From Petrolisthes cinctipes (taxonomy: Eukaryota > Arthropoda > Malacostraca > Decapoda > Porcellanidae), in the NCBI GenBank assembly GCA_033782935.1, contig JAWQEG010000729.1, positions 186,001 through 250,000 of the forward strand: a stretch of DNA of 64,000 nucleotides. Direction: 5' to 3'. Both the position numbers and the translations under genes were made by a program. The notes below the pieces were generated by a model. That model did not search any database, was not told the DNA's origin, and saw only the letters and a list, made by a program, of their open reading frames with translations. Shown here one piece after another: positions 14,871 through 30,333 of the stretch (positions within the stretch are counted from its first letter, which is position 1; each line of letters opens with the position of its first letter).

Positions 14871-15409
14871 ACATAATCAAAATCGATATTTTAGGTGCCC
14901 AAAAGTCGATATGTGCATGCATCTTTTGTACCCGTTTATATCTCAAATTAAGGATCAAAACACCCGAAAATTTGATATTTTGTGGTCCCTGAAGCGATCT
15001 GTACATGCCTACTCAGTGCTAGAATATTTTTAAAATATAGGCCCAAAACATGCTAAAAATCGATATTTTAGGAGCCCAAAGTCGGTATCTCAAATTCAGG
15101 CCCAAAACACCCAAAAATTCGATATTTTGGGGTACCAGAAGCGATCTGTACATGCCTATTCCGTGTAAGAGTATTTTCAATATACAGGCCCAAAACATAC
15201 TGAAAATCGATCTTTTAGGTGCCCAAAAGTCGATATGTTGATGTATCTTCTGTACCCGTTTATATCTCAAATTCAGGCTCCAATCACCCGAAAATTCGAT
15301 ATTTTGGGGTCCAAGAAGCGATCTGTACTTGCCTATTCCGTGTTAGAGTATTTTCAAAATACAGGCCCAAAACATGCTGAAAATCGATATTTTAGGTGAC
15401 CAAAGTCAA

Positions 15410-15825
15410 TATGTGCATGCATCTTCTGTACCCGTTTATATCTCAAATTCAGGCTCCAAACACCCGAAAATTCGATATTTTGGGGTCCCAGAAGCGTTCT
15501 GTACATGCCTACTCAGATACAGGCCCAAAACATGCTGAAAATCGATATTTTAGGTGCACAAAGTCAATATGTGTATGCATCTTCTGCACCCGTTTATATC
15601 CCAAATTCAACCTCAAAACACCCGAAAATTCGATATTTTTGGGTCGCAGAAGCGATCTGTACATGAATACTCAGTGCTAGAATGTTTTCAAAATATAGGC
15701 TCAAAACATGCTAAAAATCGTTATTTTAAGTGTCCAAAGTCGATATGTGCATGCATCTTCTGTACCCGTTTATATTTCAAATTCAGGCTCAAAACACCCG
15801 AAAATTCGGTATTTTAAGGTCCTAG
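15410..15825. repeat. Local satellite duplication D, copy 1
   Basis: About 415 bp repeated at 16597-17012 (offset 1187), sharing the diagnostic GTGCACAAAGTC, ATGAATACTCAG and TATTTTAAGGTCC variants. Confidence 0.7.
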
Positions 15826-16596
15826 AAGCGATCTGTACATGCCTACTCCTAGTTAGAATGTTTTCAAGATACAGACCCAAAACATGCCCAAAATCGATAT
15901 TTTAGGTGCATAAAAGTCGATATGTGCATGCATCTTCTGTACAAGTTTATATCTTAAATTCAGGATCAAAACACCCGAAAATTTGATATTTTGGGGTCCC
16001 AGAAGCAATCTGTACATGCCTACTCAGTGCTAGAATGTTTTCAAAGTATAGGCTCAAAACATGCTAAAAATAGATATTTTAAGTGTCCTAAGTCGATATG
16101 TGCATGCATCTTCTGTAACCGTTTATATCTCAAATTCAGGATCAAAACACCCGAAAATTCGGTATTTTAAGGTCCTAGAAGCGATCTGTACATGCCTACT
16201 CCTAGTTAGAATGTTTTCAAGATACAGACCCAAAACATGCTCAAAATCGATATTTTAATGGCCCAAAAGTCGATATGTTCATGCATCTTCAGTACCCGTT
16301 TATATCTCAAATTCAGGCTCAAAACACCCGAAAATTCGATATTTTGGAATGCAAGAAGCGATCTGTACATGCCTACTCTGTGTCAGAGTATTTTCAAATA
16401 TAGGCCCAAAACATGCTAAAAATCGAAATTTTAGGTGCCCAAAGTCGATATCTCAAATTCAGGCCCAAAACACCCGAAAATTCGATATTTTGGGGTCCCA
16501 GAAGCGAACTGTACATGCCTACTCCGTGTTAGAGTATTTTCAAAATACAGGCTCATAACATACTGAAAATCGATCTTTTAGGTGCCCAAAAGTCGA

Positions 16597-17012
16597 TATG
16601 TGCATGCATCTTCTGTACCCGTTTATATCTCAAATTCAGGCTCCAAACACCCGAAAATTCGATATTTTGGGGTCCCAGAAGCGATCTCTACATGCCTACT
16701 CAGATACAGGCCCAAAACATGCTGAAAATCGATATTTTAGGTGCACAAAGTCAATATGTGTATGCATCTTCTGCACCCGTTTATATCCCAAATTCAACCT
16801 CAAAACACCCGAAAATTCGATATTTTTGGGTCCCAGAAGCGATCTGTACATGAATACTCAGTGCTAGAATGTTTTCAAAATATAGGCTCAAAACATGCTA
16901 AAAATCGTTATTTTAAGTGTCCAAAGTCGATATGTGCATGCATCTTCTGTACCCGTTTAAATCTCAAATTCAGGCTCAAAACACCCGAAAATTCGGTATT
17001 TTAAGGTCCCAG
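16597..17012. repeat. Local satellite duplication D, copy 2
   Basis: Second copy of 15410-15825 at an offset of 1187 bp, about seven monomers. It ends where the two copies differ in the bases following TTTTAAGGTCC. Confidence 0.7.
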
Positions 17013-19543
17013 AAGCAATCTGTACATGCCTACTCAGTGCTAGAATATTTTCAAAATATAGGCCCAAAACATGCTAAAAATCGATATTTTAGGTGCCCAA
17101 AGTCGATATCTCAAATTCAGGCCCAAAACACCCGAAAATTCGATATTTTGGGGTCCCAGAAGCGAACTGTAAATGCCTACTCCGTGTTAGAGTATTTTCA
17201 AAATACAGGCCCATATCACACTGAAAATCGATCTTTTAGGTGCCTAAAAGTCGATATGTTCATGCATCTTCTGTACCCGTTTATATCTGAAACTCAAGCT
17301 CCAAACACCAGAAAATTCGATATTTTGGCGTCCCAGAAGCGATATGTACATGCCTACTCAGATAAAGGCCCAAAACATGCTGAAAATCGATATTTTAGGT
17401 GCCCAAAGTTAATATATGTATGCATCTTCTGCACTCGTTTATATCTCAAATTCAACCTCAAAACACCCGAAAATTAGATATTTTTGGTTCCCAGAAGCGA
17501 TCTGTACATGCCTACTCAGTGCTAGAATTTTTTCAAAATATAGGCTCAAAACATGCTAAAAATCGATATTTTAGGTGCCCAAAGTCGATATCTAAAATTC
17601 AGGCCCAAAACACCCGAAAATTCGATATTTTGGGGTCCCAGAAGCGATCTGTACTTGCCTACTCCGTGTTAGAGTATTTTTTAAAATACAGGCCCATAAC
17701 ATGCTGAAAATCGATATTTTAGGTGACCAAAGTCAATATGTGCATGCATCTTCTGTACCCGTTTATATCTCAAATTCAGGATCAAAACACCCGAAAATTC
17801 GATATTTTGGGGTCCCAGAAGTGATCTGTACATGCCTACTTAGTGCTAGAATATTTTCAAAATAGAGGCCCAAAACATGCTAAAAATCGATATTTTAGGT
17901 GCCCAAAGTCGATATCTAAAATTCAGGCCCAAAGCACCCGAAAATTCGATATTTTGGGGTCCCAGAAGCGAACTGTACATGCCTACTCCGTGTTAGAGTA
18001 TTTTCAAAATACAGGCCCATATCATACTGAAAATCGATCTTTTAGGTGCCCAAAAGTCGATATGTGCATGCATCTTCTGTACCCGTTTATATCTCAAATT
18101 CAGGCTCCAAACACCCGAAAATTCGATATTTTGGGGTCCCAGAAGCGATCTGTACATGCCTACTCAGATACAGGCCCAAAACATGCTGAAAATCGATATT
18201 TTAGGTGCCCAAAGTTAATATGTGTATGCATCTTCTGCACTCGTTTATATCTCAAATTCAACCTCAAAACACCCGAAAATTCGATATTTTGAGGTCCCAG
18301 AAGCAATCTGTACTTGCCTACTCCGTGTTAAAGTATTTTCAAAATACAGGCCCAAAACATGCTGAAAATCGATATTTTAGGTGACCAAAGTCAATATGTG
18401 TATGCATCTTCTGCACCCGTTTATATCCCAAATTCAACCTAAAAAAACCCGAAAATTCGGTATTTTTGGGTCCTAGAAGCGATCTGTACATGCCTACTCT
18501 TAGTTAGAATGTTTTCAAGATACAGACCCAAAACATGCTCAAAATCGATATTTTAGTGGCCCAAAAGTCGATATGTGCATGCATCTTCTGTACCCGTTTA
18601 TATCTCAAATTCAGGATCAAAACACCCGAAAATTTGATATTTTGTGGTCCCAGAAGCGATCTGTACATACCTACTCAGTGCTAGAATATTTTCAAAATAT
18701 AGGCCCAAAACATGCTAAAAATCGATATTTTAGGTGCCCAAAGTCGATATCTCAAATTTATGCCCAAAACACCCGAAAATTCGATATTTTGGGGTTCCAC
18801 AAGCGATCTGTACTTGCCTACTCCGTGTTAGAGTAATTGCAAAATACAGGCCCATAACATGCTGAAAATCGATATTTTAGGTAACCAAAGTCAGTATGTG
18901 TATGCATCTTCTGCACCCGTTTATATCCCAAATTCAACCTCAAAACACCCGAAAATTGGATATTTTTTGGGTCCCTGAAGCGAACTGTACATGCCTAGTC
19001 AGAGCTAGAATGTTTTCAAAATATAGGCTCAAAACATGCTAAAAATCGATATTTTAAGTTATCAAAGTCGATATGTGCATGCATCTTCTGTACCCGTTTA
19101 TATCTCAAATTCAGGATCAAAACACCCGAAAATTCGATATTTTCGGGTCCCAGAAGTGATCTGTACATGCCTACTTAGTGCTATAAATTTTTCAAAATAT
19201 AGGCTCAAAACATGCCAAAAATCGATATTTTAGGTGCCCAAAGTCGATATCTAAAATTCAGGCCCAAAACACCCGAAAATTCGATATTTTGGGGTCCCAG
19301 AAGCGAACTGTACATGCCTACTCCGTGTTAGAGTATTTTCAATATACAGGCCTAAAACATGCTGAAAATCGATATGTTAGGTAACCAAAGTCAATATGTG
19401 TATGCATCTTCTGCACCCGTTTATATCCCAAATTCAACCTCAAAACACCCGAAAATTCGATATTTTTTGGGCCCCAGAAGCGAACTGTACATGCCTACTC
19501 AGTGCTAGAATGTTTTCAAAATATAGGCTCTAAACTTGCTAAA

Positions 19544-22500
19544 AATCGATATTTTAAATGTCCAAAGTCGATATGTGCATGCATCTTCTGTACCCGTTTA
19601 TATCTCAAATTCAGGATCAAAACACCCGAAAATTCGGTATTTTTGGGTCCTAGAAGCGATCTGTACATGCCTAATCCTAGTTAGAATGTTTTCAAGATAC
19701 AGACCCAAAACATGTTCAAAATCGATATTTTAGGTGCATAAAAGTCGATATGTGCATGCATCTTCTGTACAAGTTTATATCTCAAATTCAGGATCAAAAC
19801 ACCCGAAAATTTGATATTTGGGAGTCCCAGAAGCAATCTGTACATGCCTACTCAGTGCTAGAATATTTTCAAAATATAGGCCCAAAACATGCTAAAAATC
19901 GATATTTTAGGTGCCCAAAGTCGATAACTCAAATTCAGGCCCAAAACACCCGAAAATCCGATATTTTAGGGTCCCAGAAGCGATCTGTACATGCCTACTC
20001 CGTGTTAGAGTATTTTCAATTTACAGGCCCAAAACATACTGAAAATCGATCTTTTAGGTGCCCAAAAGTCGATATGTGGATGTATCTTCTGTACCCGTTT
20101 ATATCTCAAATTCAGGCTCCTAACACCCGAACATTCGATATTTGGGGGTCCCAGAAGCGATCTGTACTTGCCTACTCCATGTTAGAGTATTTTCAAAATA
20201 CGTGCCCAAAACATGCTGAAAATCGATCTTTTAGGTGCCCAAAAGTCAATATGTGTATGCATCTTCTGTACCCGTTTATATCCCAAATTCAACCTCAAAA
20301 CACCCGAAAATTCGATATTTTTTGGATCCCAGAAGCGAACTGTACATGCCTACTCAGTGCTAGAATGTTTTCAAAATATAGGCCCATATCATACTGAAAA
20401 TCGATCTTTTAAGTGCCCAAAAGTCGATATGTGCATGCATCTTCTGTACCCGTTTATATCTCAAATTCAGGCTTCAAACACCCGAAAATTTGATATTTTG
20501 GGGTCCCAGAAACGATCTGTACATGCCTACTCAGAAAATGGCCCAAAACATGCTGAAAATCGATATTTTAGGTGCCCAATGTTAATATGTGTATGCATCT
20601 TCTGCACCCGTTTATATCCCAAATTCAACCTCAAAAAAACCGAACATTCGGTATTTTTGGGTCCTAGAAGCGATCTGTACATGCCTACTCTTAGTTAGAA
20701 TGTTTTCAAGATACAGACCCAAAACATGCTCAAAATCGATATTTTATGTGCCCAAAAGTCAATATGTGCATGTATCTTCTGTACCCGTTTATATCTCAAA
20801 TTCAGGATCAAAACACTCGAAAATTTGATATTTTGTGGTCCCTGAAGCGATCTGTACATGTCTACTCATTGCTAGAATATTTTCAGAATATAGGCCCAAA
20901 ACATGCTAAAAATCGATATTTTAGGAGCCCAAAGTCTATATCTCATATTCAGGCCCAAAACACCCCAAAAATTCAATATTTTGGGCTACCAGAAGCGATC
21001 TGTACTTGCCTACTCCGTGTTACAGTATTTTCAAAATACAGGCCCAAAACATACTTAAAATAGATCTTTTAGGTGACCAAAAGTCGATATGTTGATGTAT
21101 CATCTGTACCCGTTTATATCTCAAATTCAGGCTCCAAACACCCAAAAATTCGATATTTTGGGGTCCCAGAAGCAAACTGTACTTGCCTACTCCGTGTTAC
21201 AGTATTTTCAAAATACAGGCCCAAAACATGCTGAAAATCGATATTTTAGGTGACCAAAGTCAATATGTGTTTGCATCTTCTGCACCCGTTTATATCCCAA
21301 ATTCAACCTCAAAATACCCGAAAATTCGATATTTTTTGGGCCCCAGAAGCGAACTGTACATGCCTGCTCAGTGCTAGAAGGTTTTCAAAATATAGGCTCA
21401 AAACATGCTAAAAATCGATATTTCAGGTGCCCAAAGTCGATATCTCAAATTCAGGCCAAAAACACTTGAAAATTCGATATTTTGGGGTCCCAGAAGCGAT
21501 CTGTACATGCCTACTCTGTGTTAGAGTATTTTCAAAATACAGGCCCATAACATACTGAAAATCGATCTTTTAGGTGCCCAAAAGTCGATATGTGCATGCA
21601 TCTTCTGTACAAGTTTATATCTCAAATTCAGGCTCCAAACACCCGAAAATTCGATATTTTGGGGTCCCAGAAGCGATCTGTACATGCCTACTAAGATACA
21701 GGCCCAAAACATGCTGAAAATCGATATTTTAAGTGCACAAAGTCAATATGTGTATGCATCTTCTGCACCCGTTTATATCCCAAATTCAACCTAAAAACAC
21801 CCGAAAATTCGGTATTTTTGGGTCTTAGAAGCGATCTGTACATTCCTACTCCTTGTTAGAATGTTTTCAAGATACAGACCCAAAACATGCTCAAAATCGA
21901 TATTTTAGGTGCCCAAAAGTCGATATGTGCATGCATCTTCAGTACCTGTTTATATCTCAAATTCAGGCTCAAAACACCCTAAAATTCTATATTTTTTGGT
22001 CCCAGAAGCGATCTGTACATGCCTACTCCGTGTTAGAGTATTTTCAAAATACAGGCCCAAAACATGCTGAAAATTGATATTTTAGGTGCCCAAAGTCAAT
22101 ATGTGCATGCATTTTCTGAACCCGTTTATATCTCAAATTCAGGCTCAAAACACCCGAAAATTCGATATTTCGGGGTCCCAGAAGCGATCTGTACATGCCT
22201 ACTCAGTGCTAGAATGTTTTCAAAATATAGGCCCAAAACATGCTAAAAATCGATATTTTAGGTGCCCAAAGTCGATATCTCAAGTTCAGTCCTTAAACAC
22301 CCGAAAATTCGATATTTTGGGGTCCTATAAGCGATCTGTACATACCTACTCCGTGTTAGAGTATTTATAAAATACAGGCCCAAAACATACATATAATCGA
22401 TATTTTAGGTGCGGAAAAGTCAATATGTGCCTGCATCTTCTGTACCCGATTATATCTCAAAATCAGGCTCCAAACACCCGAAAATTCGATATTTTGGGGT

Positions 22501-24266
22501 CCCAGAAGTGATCTGTACTTGCCTACTCCGTGTTTGAGTATTTTCAAAATAAAGGCCCAAAACATGCTGAAAATCGATATTTTAGGTGACCAAAGTCAAT
22601 ATGTGTATACATCTTATGCACCCGTTTATATCCCAAATTCAACCTCAAAACACCCGAAAATTCGATATTTTTTGGTCCCAGAAGCGATCTGTACATGCCT
22701 ACTGAGTGCTAGAATGTTTTCAAAATATAGGCTCAAAACATACTAAAAATCGATATTTTAAGTGTCCAAAGTCTATATGTGCATGCATCTTCTGGACCCG
22801 TTTATATCTCAAATTCAGGCTCAAAACACCCGAAAATTCGATATTTTGGGGTCCCAGAAGTGATCTGTACATGCCTACTTAGTGCTAGAATATTTTCAAA
22901 TTATAGGCCCTAAAACATGCGAAAAATCGATATTTTAGGTGCCCAAAGTCGATATCTCAAATTCAGGCCCAAAACACCAGAAAATTCGATATTTTGGGGT
23001 CCCAGAAGCGAATTGTACATGCCTACTCCGTGTTAGAGTATTTTCAAAATACAGGCCCAAAACATACTGAAAATCGATCTTTTAGGTGCCCAAAAGTCGA
23101 TATGTGCATGAATCTTCTGTACCCGTTTATATCTCAAATTCAGGCTCAAAACACCCGAAAATTCGGTATTTTGGGGTCCCAAAAGCGATCTGTACATGCC
23201 TACTCAGTGCTAGATTGTTTTTAAAATATAGGCCCAAAACATGCGAAAAATCGATATTTTAGGTGCCCAAAGTCGATATCTCAAATTCAGGCCCAAAACA
23301 CCCGAAAATTCGATATTTTGGGGTCCCATAAGCGAACTGTACATGCCTACTCCGTGTTAGAGTATTTTAAATTTACAGGCCGAAAACATACTGAAAATCG
23401 ATCTTTTAGGTGCCCAAAGGTCGATATGTGCATGCATCTTCTGCACCCGTTTATGACCCAAATTCAACCTCAAAACACCCGAAAATTCGATATTTTTTGG
23501 TCCCAGAAGCGATCAGTACATGCCTACTCAGTGCTAGAATGTTTTCAAATTATAGGCTCAAAACATGCAAAAAATCGATATTTTAAGTTTCCAAAGTCGA
23601 TATGTGCATGCATCTTCTGTACCCGTTTATATCTCAAATTCAGGCTCAAAACACCCAAAAATTCGATATTTTGGGGTCCAAGAAGTGATCTGTACATGCC
23701 TACTTAGTGCTAGAATATTTTCAAAATATAGGCCCAAAACATGCTAAAAATCGATATTTTAGGTGCCCAAAGTCGATATTAAAATTGAGGCCCAAAACAC
23801 ACGAAATTTCGATATTTTGGGGTCCCAGAATCGATCTGTACATGCCTACTCCGTGTTAGAGTATTTTCAATATACAGGCCCAAAACATACTGAAAATCGA
23901 TCTTTTTGGTGCCCAAAAGTCGATATGTGAATGCATCTTCTGTACCCGTTTATATCTCAAATTCAGGCTCCAAACACCCGAAAATTCGATATTTTGGGGT
24001 CCCAGAAGCGATCTGTACTTGCATACTCCATGTTAGAGTATTTTCAAAATACAGGCCCAAAACATTCTGAAAATCGATATTTTAGGTGCCCAAAGTCGAT
24101 ATATCAAATTCAGGCCCAAAAAACCCTAAAATTCGATATTTTTGGGTCCCAGAAGCGATCTGTATATGCCTACTCCTAGTTAGAATGTTTTCAAGATACA
24201 GACCAAGAACATGCTCAAAATCGATATTTTAGGTGCCCAAAAGTCGATATGTGCATGCATCTTCTG
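19544..24266. repeat. Higher-order satellite block B, copy 2 (~4.7 kb)
   Basis: Second copy of 9370-14268, one monomer shorter. About 22870-23268 is rearranged relative to copy 1. Elsewhere the two copies differ only by scattered point changes, for example near 20200 and 20635. Confidence 0.85.
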
Positions 24267-24899
24267 TACACGTTTATATCTCAAATTCAGGCTCCAAACA
24301 CCCGAAAATTCGAAATTTTTGGGCCCAGAAGCGATCTGTACATGCCTACTCAGATACAGGCACAAAACATGCTGAAAATCGATATTTTAGGTGCCCAAAA
24401 GTCGATATGTGGATGCTTATGTACCCGTTTATATCTCAAATTCAGGCTCCAAACACCCGAAAATTCTATATGTTGGGGTCCCAGAAGTGATCTGTACATG
24501 CCTACTCAGATACAGACCCAAAACATGCTCAAAATCGATATTTTAGGTGCCCAAAAGTCGATATGTCCATGCATCTTCTGTATCCGTTTATATCTCAAAT
24601 TCAGGCTCCAAACACCCAAAAATTCGATATTTTGGAGTCCCAGAAGCGATCTGTACTTGCATACTCCGTGTTAGAGTATTTTCAAAATACAGGCCCAAAA
24701 CATTCTGAAAATCGATATTTTAGGTGCCCAAAGTCGATATATCAAATTCAGGCCCGAAACACTCGAAAATTCGATATTTTGGGGTCCCAGAAGCGAACTG
24801 TACATGCCTACTCAGATACAGGCCAAAAACATGCTGAAAATCGATATTTTAGGTTCCCAAAGTTAATATGTGTATGCATCTTCTGCACTCGTTTATATC

Positions 24900-26230
24900 T
24901 CAAATTCAACCTCAAAACACCCGAAAATTCGATATTTTTGGGTCCCAGAAGCGATCTGCACATGCCTAGTCAATGCTAGAATGTTTTCAAAATATAGGCT
25001 CAAAACATGCTAAAAATCGATATTATAAGTGTCCAAAGTCGATGTGTGCATGCATCTTCTGTACCCGTTTATCTCTCAAATTCAGGCTCAAAACACCCGA
25101 AAATTCGGTATTTTTGGGTCTTAGAAGCGATCTCTACATTCCTACTCCTAGTTAGAATGTTTTCAAGATACAGACCCAAAACATGCTTAAAATCGATATT
25201 TTAAGTGCCCAAAAAGTCGATATGTGCATGCATCTTCTGTACCTGTTTATATCTTAAATTCAGGCTCAAAACACCCAAAAATTCGATATTTTGGGGTCCC
25301 AGAAGCAATCTGTACATGCCTACTCATTGCTAGAATATTTTCAAAATATAGGCCCAAAACATGCTAAAAATCGATATTTTAGGTGCCTAAAGTCGATATC
25401 TGAAATTCAGGCCCAAAACACCCGAAAATTCGATATTTTGGGGTCCCAGAAGCGATCTGTACATGCCTACTCAGTGCTAGAATATTTTCAAAATATAGGC
25501 CCAATACATGCTAAAAATCGATATTTTAGGTGCCCAAAGTCGATATCTCAAATTCAGGCCCAAAACACCCGAAAATTCGATATTTTGGGGTCCCAGAAGC
25601 GATCTGTTAGAGTATTTTCAATATACAGGCCCAAAACATACTGAAAATCGATCTTTTAGGTGCCCAAAAGTCGATATGTGGATGCTTCTGTACCCGTTTA
25701 TATCTCAAATTCAGGCTCCAAACACCCGAAAATTCTATATTTTGGGGTCCCAGAAGTGGTCTGTACATGCCTACTCAGATACAGACCCAAAACATGCTCA
25801 AAATCGATATTTTAGGTGCCCAAAAGTCGATATGTGCATGCATCTTCTGTACCCGTTTATATCTCAATTTCAGGCTCAAAACACCCGAAAATTCGATATT
25901 TTGGGGTCTCAAAAGTGATCTGTACATGCCTACTCAGTTCTAGAATATTTTTAAAATATAGGCCCAAAACATGCTAAAAATCGATATTTTAGGTGCTCAA
26001 AGTCGATATCTTAAATTCAGACCCAAAACACCCGAAAATTCGATATTTTGGGGTCCCAGAAGCGATCTGTCAGAGAATTTTCAATATACAGGCCCAAAAC
26101 ATACTGAAAATCTATCTTTTAGGTGCCCAAAAGTCGATATGTGGATGCTTCTGTACCCGTTTATATCTCAAATTCAGGCTCCAAACACCCGAAAATTCGA
26201 TTTTTTGGGGTCCCAGAAGCGATCTGTACT
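24900..26230. repeat. Higher-order satellite block E, copy 1
   Basis: This matches 30334-31665 at an offset of about 5434 bp. Part of it (25290-26170) is also repeated at 27059-27939 with an offset of 1769 bp. It is rich in the 29-nt-deleted and 17-nt-deleted monomer types and in a form reading GTGGATGCTTCTGTACC. Confidence 0.75.
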
Positions 26231-27058
26231 TGCCTACTCCGTGATAGAATATTTTCAATATACAGGCCCAAAACATGCTGAAAATCGATATTTTAAATGA
26301 CCAAAGTCAATATGTGTATGCATCTTCTGTACCCGTTTATATCTCAAATTCAGGCATCAAAACACCCGAAAATTCGATATTTTGGGGTCCCAGAAGCGAT
26401 CTGTACATGACTAATCAGTGCTAGAATATTTTCAATATATAGGCCCAAAACATGCTAAAAATCGATATTTTAGGTACCCAAAGTCGATATCTCAAATTCA
26501 GGCCCAAAACACCCGAAAATTCGATATTTTGTAATCCCAGAAGCGATCTGTACATGCCTACTCTGTGTTAGAGTATTTTCAAAATACAGGCCCAAAACAT
26601 ACAAAATATCGATATTTTAGGTGTCCAAAAGTCGATATGTGCATGCATCTTCTGTACCCGTTTATATCTCAAATTAAAGATCCAAACACCCGAAAATTCG
26701 ATATTTTGGGGTCCCAGAAGCGATCTGTAAATGCCTACTCCGTGTTAGAATGTTTTCAAGATACAGACCCAAAACATGCTCAAAATCGATATTTTAAGTG
26801 CCCAAAAGTCGATATGTGCATGCATCTTCAGTACCTGTTCATATCTCAAATTCAGGCTCAAAACACCGGAAAATTCTATATTTTTGGGACCCAGAAGCGA
26901 TCTGTACATGCCTACTCCGTGTTAGAGTATTTTCAAAATACAGGCCCAAAACATGCTGAAAATCGATATTTTAGGTGCCCAAAGTCAATATGTGCATGCA
27001 TTTTCTGTACCCGTTTATATCTTAAATTCAGGCTCAAAACACCCAAAAATTCGATATT

Positions 27059-27939
27059 TTGGGGTCCCAGAAGCGATCTGTACATGCCTACTCATTGATA
27101 GAATATTTTCAAAATATAGGCCCAAAGCATGCTAAAACATCGATATTTTTGGTGCCTAAAGTCGATATCTGAAATTCAGGCCAAAAACACCCGAAAATTC
27201 GATATTTTGAGGTCCCAGAAGCGATCTGTACATGCCTACTCAGTGCTAGAATATTTTCAAAATATAGGCCCAAAACATGCTAAAAATCGAAATTTTAGGT
27301 GCCCAAAGTCGATATCTCAAATTCAGGCCCAAAACACCCGAAAATTCGATATTTTGGGGTCCCAGAAGCGAACTGTTAGAGTATTTTCAATATACAGGCC
27401 CAAAACATACTGAAAATCGATCTTTTAGGTGCCCAAAAGTCGATATGTGGATGCTTCTGTACCCGTTTATATCTCAAATTCAGGCTCCAAACACCCGAAA
27501 ATTCTATATTTTGGGGTCCCAGAAGTGATCTGTACATGCCTACTCAGATACAGACCCAAAACATGCTCAAAATCGATATTTTAGGTGCCCAAATGTCGAT
27601 ATGTGTATGCATCTTCTGTACCCGTTTATATCTCAAATTCAGGCTCAAAACACCCGAAAATTCGATATTTTGGGGTCTGAAAAGCGATCTGTACATGCCT
27701 ACTCAGTGCTAGAATATTTTTAAAATATAGGCCCAAAACATGCTAAAAATCGATATTTTAGGTGCCCAAAGTCGATATCTTAAATTCAGGCCCAAAACAC
27801 CCGAAAATTCGATATTTTGGGGTCCCAGAAGCGATCTGTCAGAGTATTTTCAATATACAGGCCCAAAACATACTGAAAATCGTTCTTTTAGGTGCCCAAA
27901 AGTCGATATGTGGATGCTTCTGTACCCGTTTATATCTCA
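27059..27939. repeat. Higher-order satellite block E, partial copy 2
   Basis: Collinear with 25290-26170 at an offset of 1769 bp (about ten monomers), sharing the same order of deleted monomer variants. Between about 25.3 and 31.7 kb the array therefore carries a local ~1.77-kb higher-order period. Confidence 0.7.
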
Positions 27940-30333
27940 AATTCAGGCATCAAAACACCCGAAAATTCGATATTTTGGGGTCCCAGAAGCGATCTGTACA
28001 TGACTAATCAGTGCTAGAATATTTTCAATATATAGGCCCAAAACATGCTAAAAATCGATATTTTAGGTGCCCAAAGTCGATATCTCCATGCATCTTCTGC
28101 ACTCGTTTATATCTCAAATTCAACCTCAAAACACCCGAAAATTCGATATTTTTGAGTCCCAGAAGCGATCTGTACATGCCTACTCAGTGCTAGAATATTT
28201 TTAAAATATAGGCCCAAAACATGCTAAAAATCGATATTTTAGGTGCCCAAAGTCGATATCTTAAATTCAGGCCCAAAACACCCGAAAATTCGATATTTTG
28301 GGGTCCCAGAAGCGATCTGTCAGAGTATTTTCAAGATACAGACCCGAAACATGCTCAAAATCGATATTTTAGGTGCCCAAAAGTCGATATGTGCATGCAT
28401 CTTCTGTACCCGTTTATATCTCAAATTAAAGATCCAAACACCCGAAAATTCGATATTTTGGGGTCCCAGAAGCGATCTGTACATGCCTACTCAGATACAG
28501 GCCCAAAACATGCTGAAAATCGATATTTTAGGTGCCCAAAGTTAATATGTGTATGCATCTTCAGCACTCGTTTATATCTCAAATTCAACCTCAAAACACA
28601 CGAAAATTCGATATTTTGGGGTCCCAGAAGTGATCTGTACATGCCTACTCAGTGCTAGAATGTTTTCAAAATATATGCCCAAAACATGCTAAAAATCGAT
28701 ATTTTAAGTGTTCAAAGTCGATATGTCCATGCATCTTCTGCACTCGTTTATATCTCAAATTCAACCTCAAAACACCCGAAAATTCGATATTTTTGGGTCC
28801 CAGAAGCGATCTGTACATGCCTACTCAGTGCTAGTATGTTTTTAAAATATAGGCTCAAAACATGCTAAAAATCGATATTTTAGGTGCCCAAAGTCGATAT
28901 CTCAAATTCAGGGCCAAAACACCCGAAAATTCGATATTTTGTGGTCCCAGAAGCGATCTGTACATGCATACTCCGTGTTAGAGTATTTTCAAAATACAGA
29001 CCCAAAACATGCTAAAAATCGATATTTTAGGTGCCCAAAGTCGATATCTCAAATTCAGGCGCAAATCACCCGAAAATTCGATATTTTGGAGTCCAAGAAG
29101 CGATCTGTACATGCCTACTCAGATACAGGCCCAAAACATGCTCAAAATCGATATTTTAGGTGCCCAAAAGTCGATATGTGCATGCATCTTCAGTACTTTT
29201 TATATCTCAAATTCAGACTCATAACACCCGAAAATTCGATATTTTTGGGTCCCAGAAGCGATCTGTACATGCCTACTCAGTGCTAGAATATTTTCAAAAT
29301 ATAGGCCCAAAACATGCTAAAATCGATATTTTAGGTGCCCAAAGTCGATATCTCAAATTCTGGCCCAAAACACCCGAAAATTCGATATTTTGGGGTCCCA
29401 GAAGCGATCTGTACATGCCTACTCCGGGTTAGAGTATTTTCAAAATGCAGGCCCAAAACATGCTTAAAATCGATATTTTAAGTGACCAAAGTCAATATGT
29501 GTATGCATCTTTTGTACCCGTTTATATCTCAAATTCAGGCTCAAAACACCCGAAAATTCGATATTTTGGGGTCCCAGAAGTGATCTGTACATGCCTACTT
29601 AGTGCTAGAATATTTTCAAAATATTGGCCCAAAACATGCTAAAAATAGATATTTTAGGTGCCCAAAGTCAATATCTCAAATTCAGGCCCAAAACACCCGA
29701 AAATTCGATATTTTGGGGTCCCAGAAGCGAACTGTACATGCATACTCCGTGTTAGAGTATTTTCAAAATACAGGCCCAAAACATATTGAAAATCGATCTT
29801 TTAGGTGCCCAAAAGTCGATATGTGCATGCATTTTCTGTACCCGTTTATATCTCAAATTCATTCTCCAAACACCCGAAAATTCGATATTTTGGGGTCCCA
29901 GAAGCGATCTGTACATGCCTACTCAGATTCAAGCCCAAAACATGCTGAAAATCGATATTTTAGGTGCCCAAAGTCAATATGTGTATGCATCTTCTGCACT
30001 CGTTTATATCTTAAATTCAACCTCAAAACACCCGAAAATTCGAGATTTTGGGGTCCCAGGAGCGATCTGTACATACCTACTCAGTGCTAGAATATTTTCA
30101 AAATATAGGCCCAAAACATGCTAAAAATCGATATTTTAGGTGCCCAAAGGCGAAATCTCAAATTCAGGCTCAAAACACCCAAAAATTCGGTATTTTTGGG
30201 TCCTAAAAGCGATCTGTACATACCTACTCCGTGTTAAGAGTATTTTCAATATACAGGCCAAAAACATGCTGAAAATCGATATTTTAGGTGCCCAAAGTTA
30301 ATATGTGTATGCATCTTCTGCACTCGTTTATAT

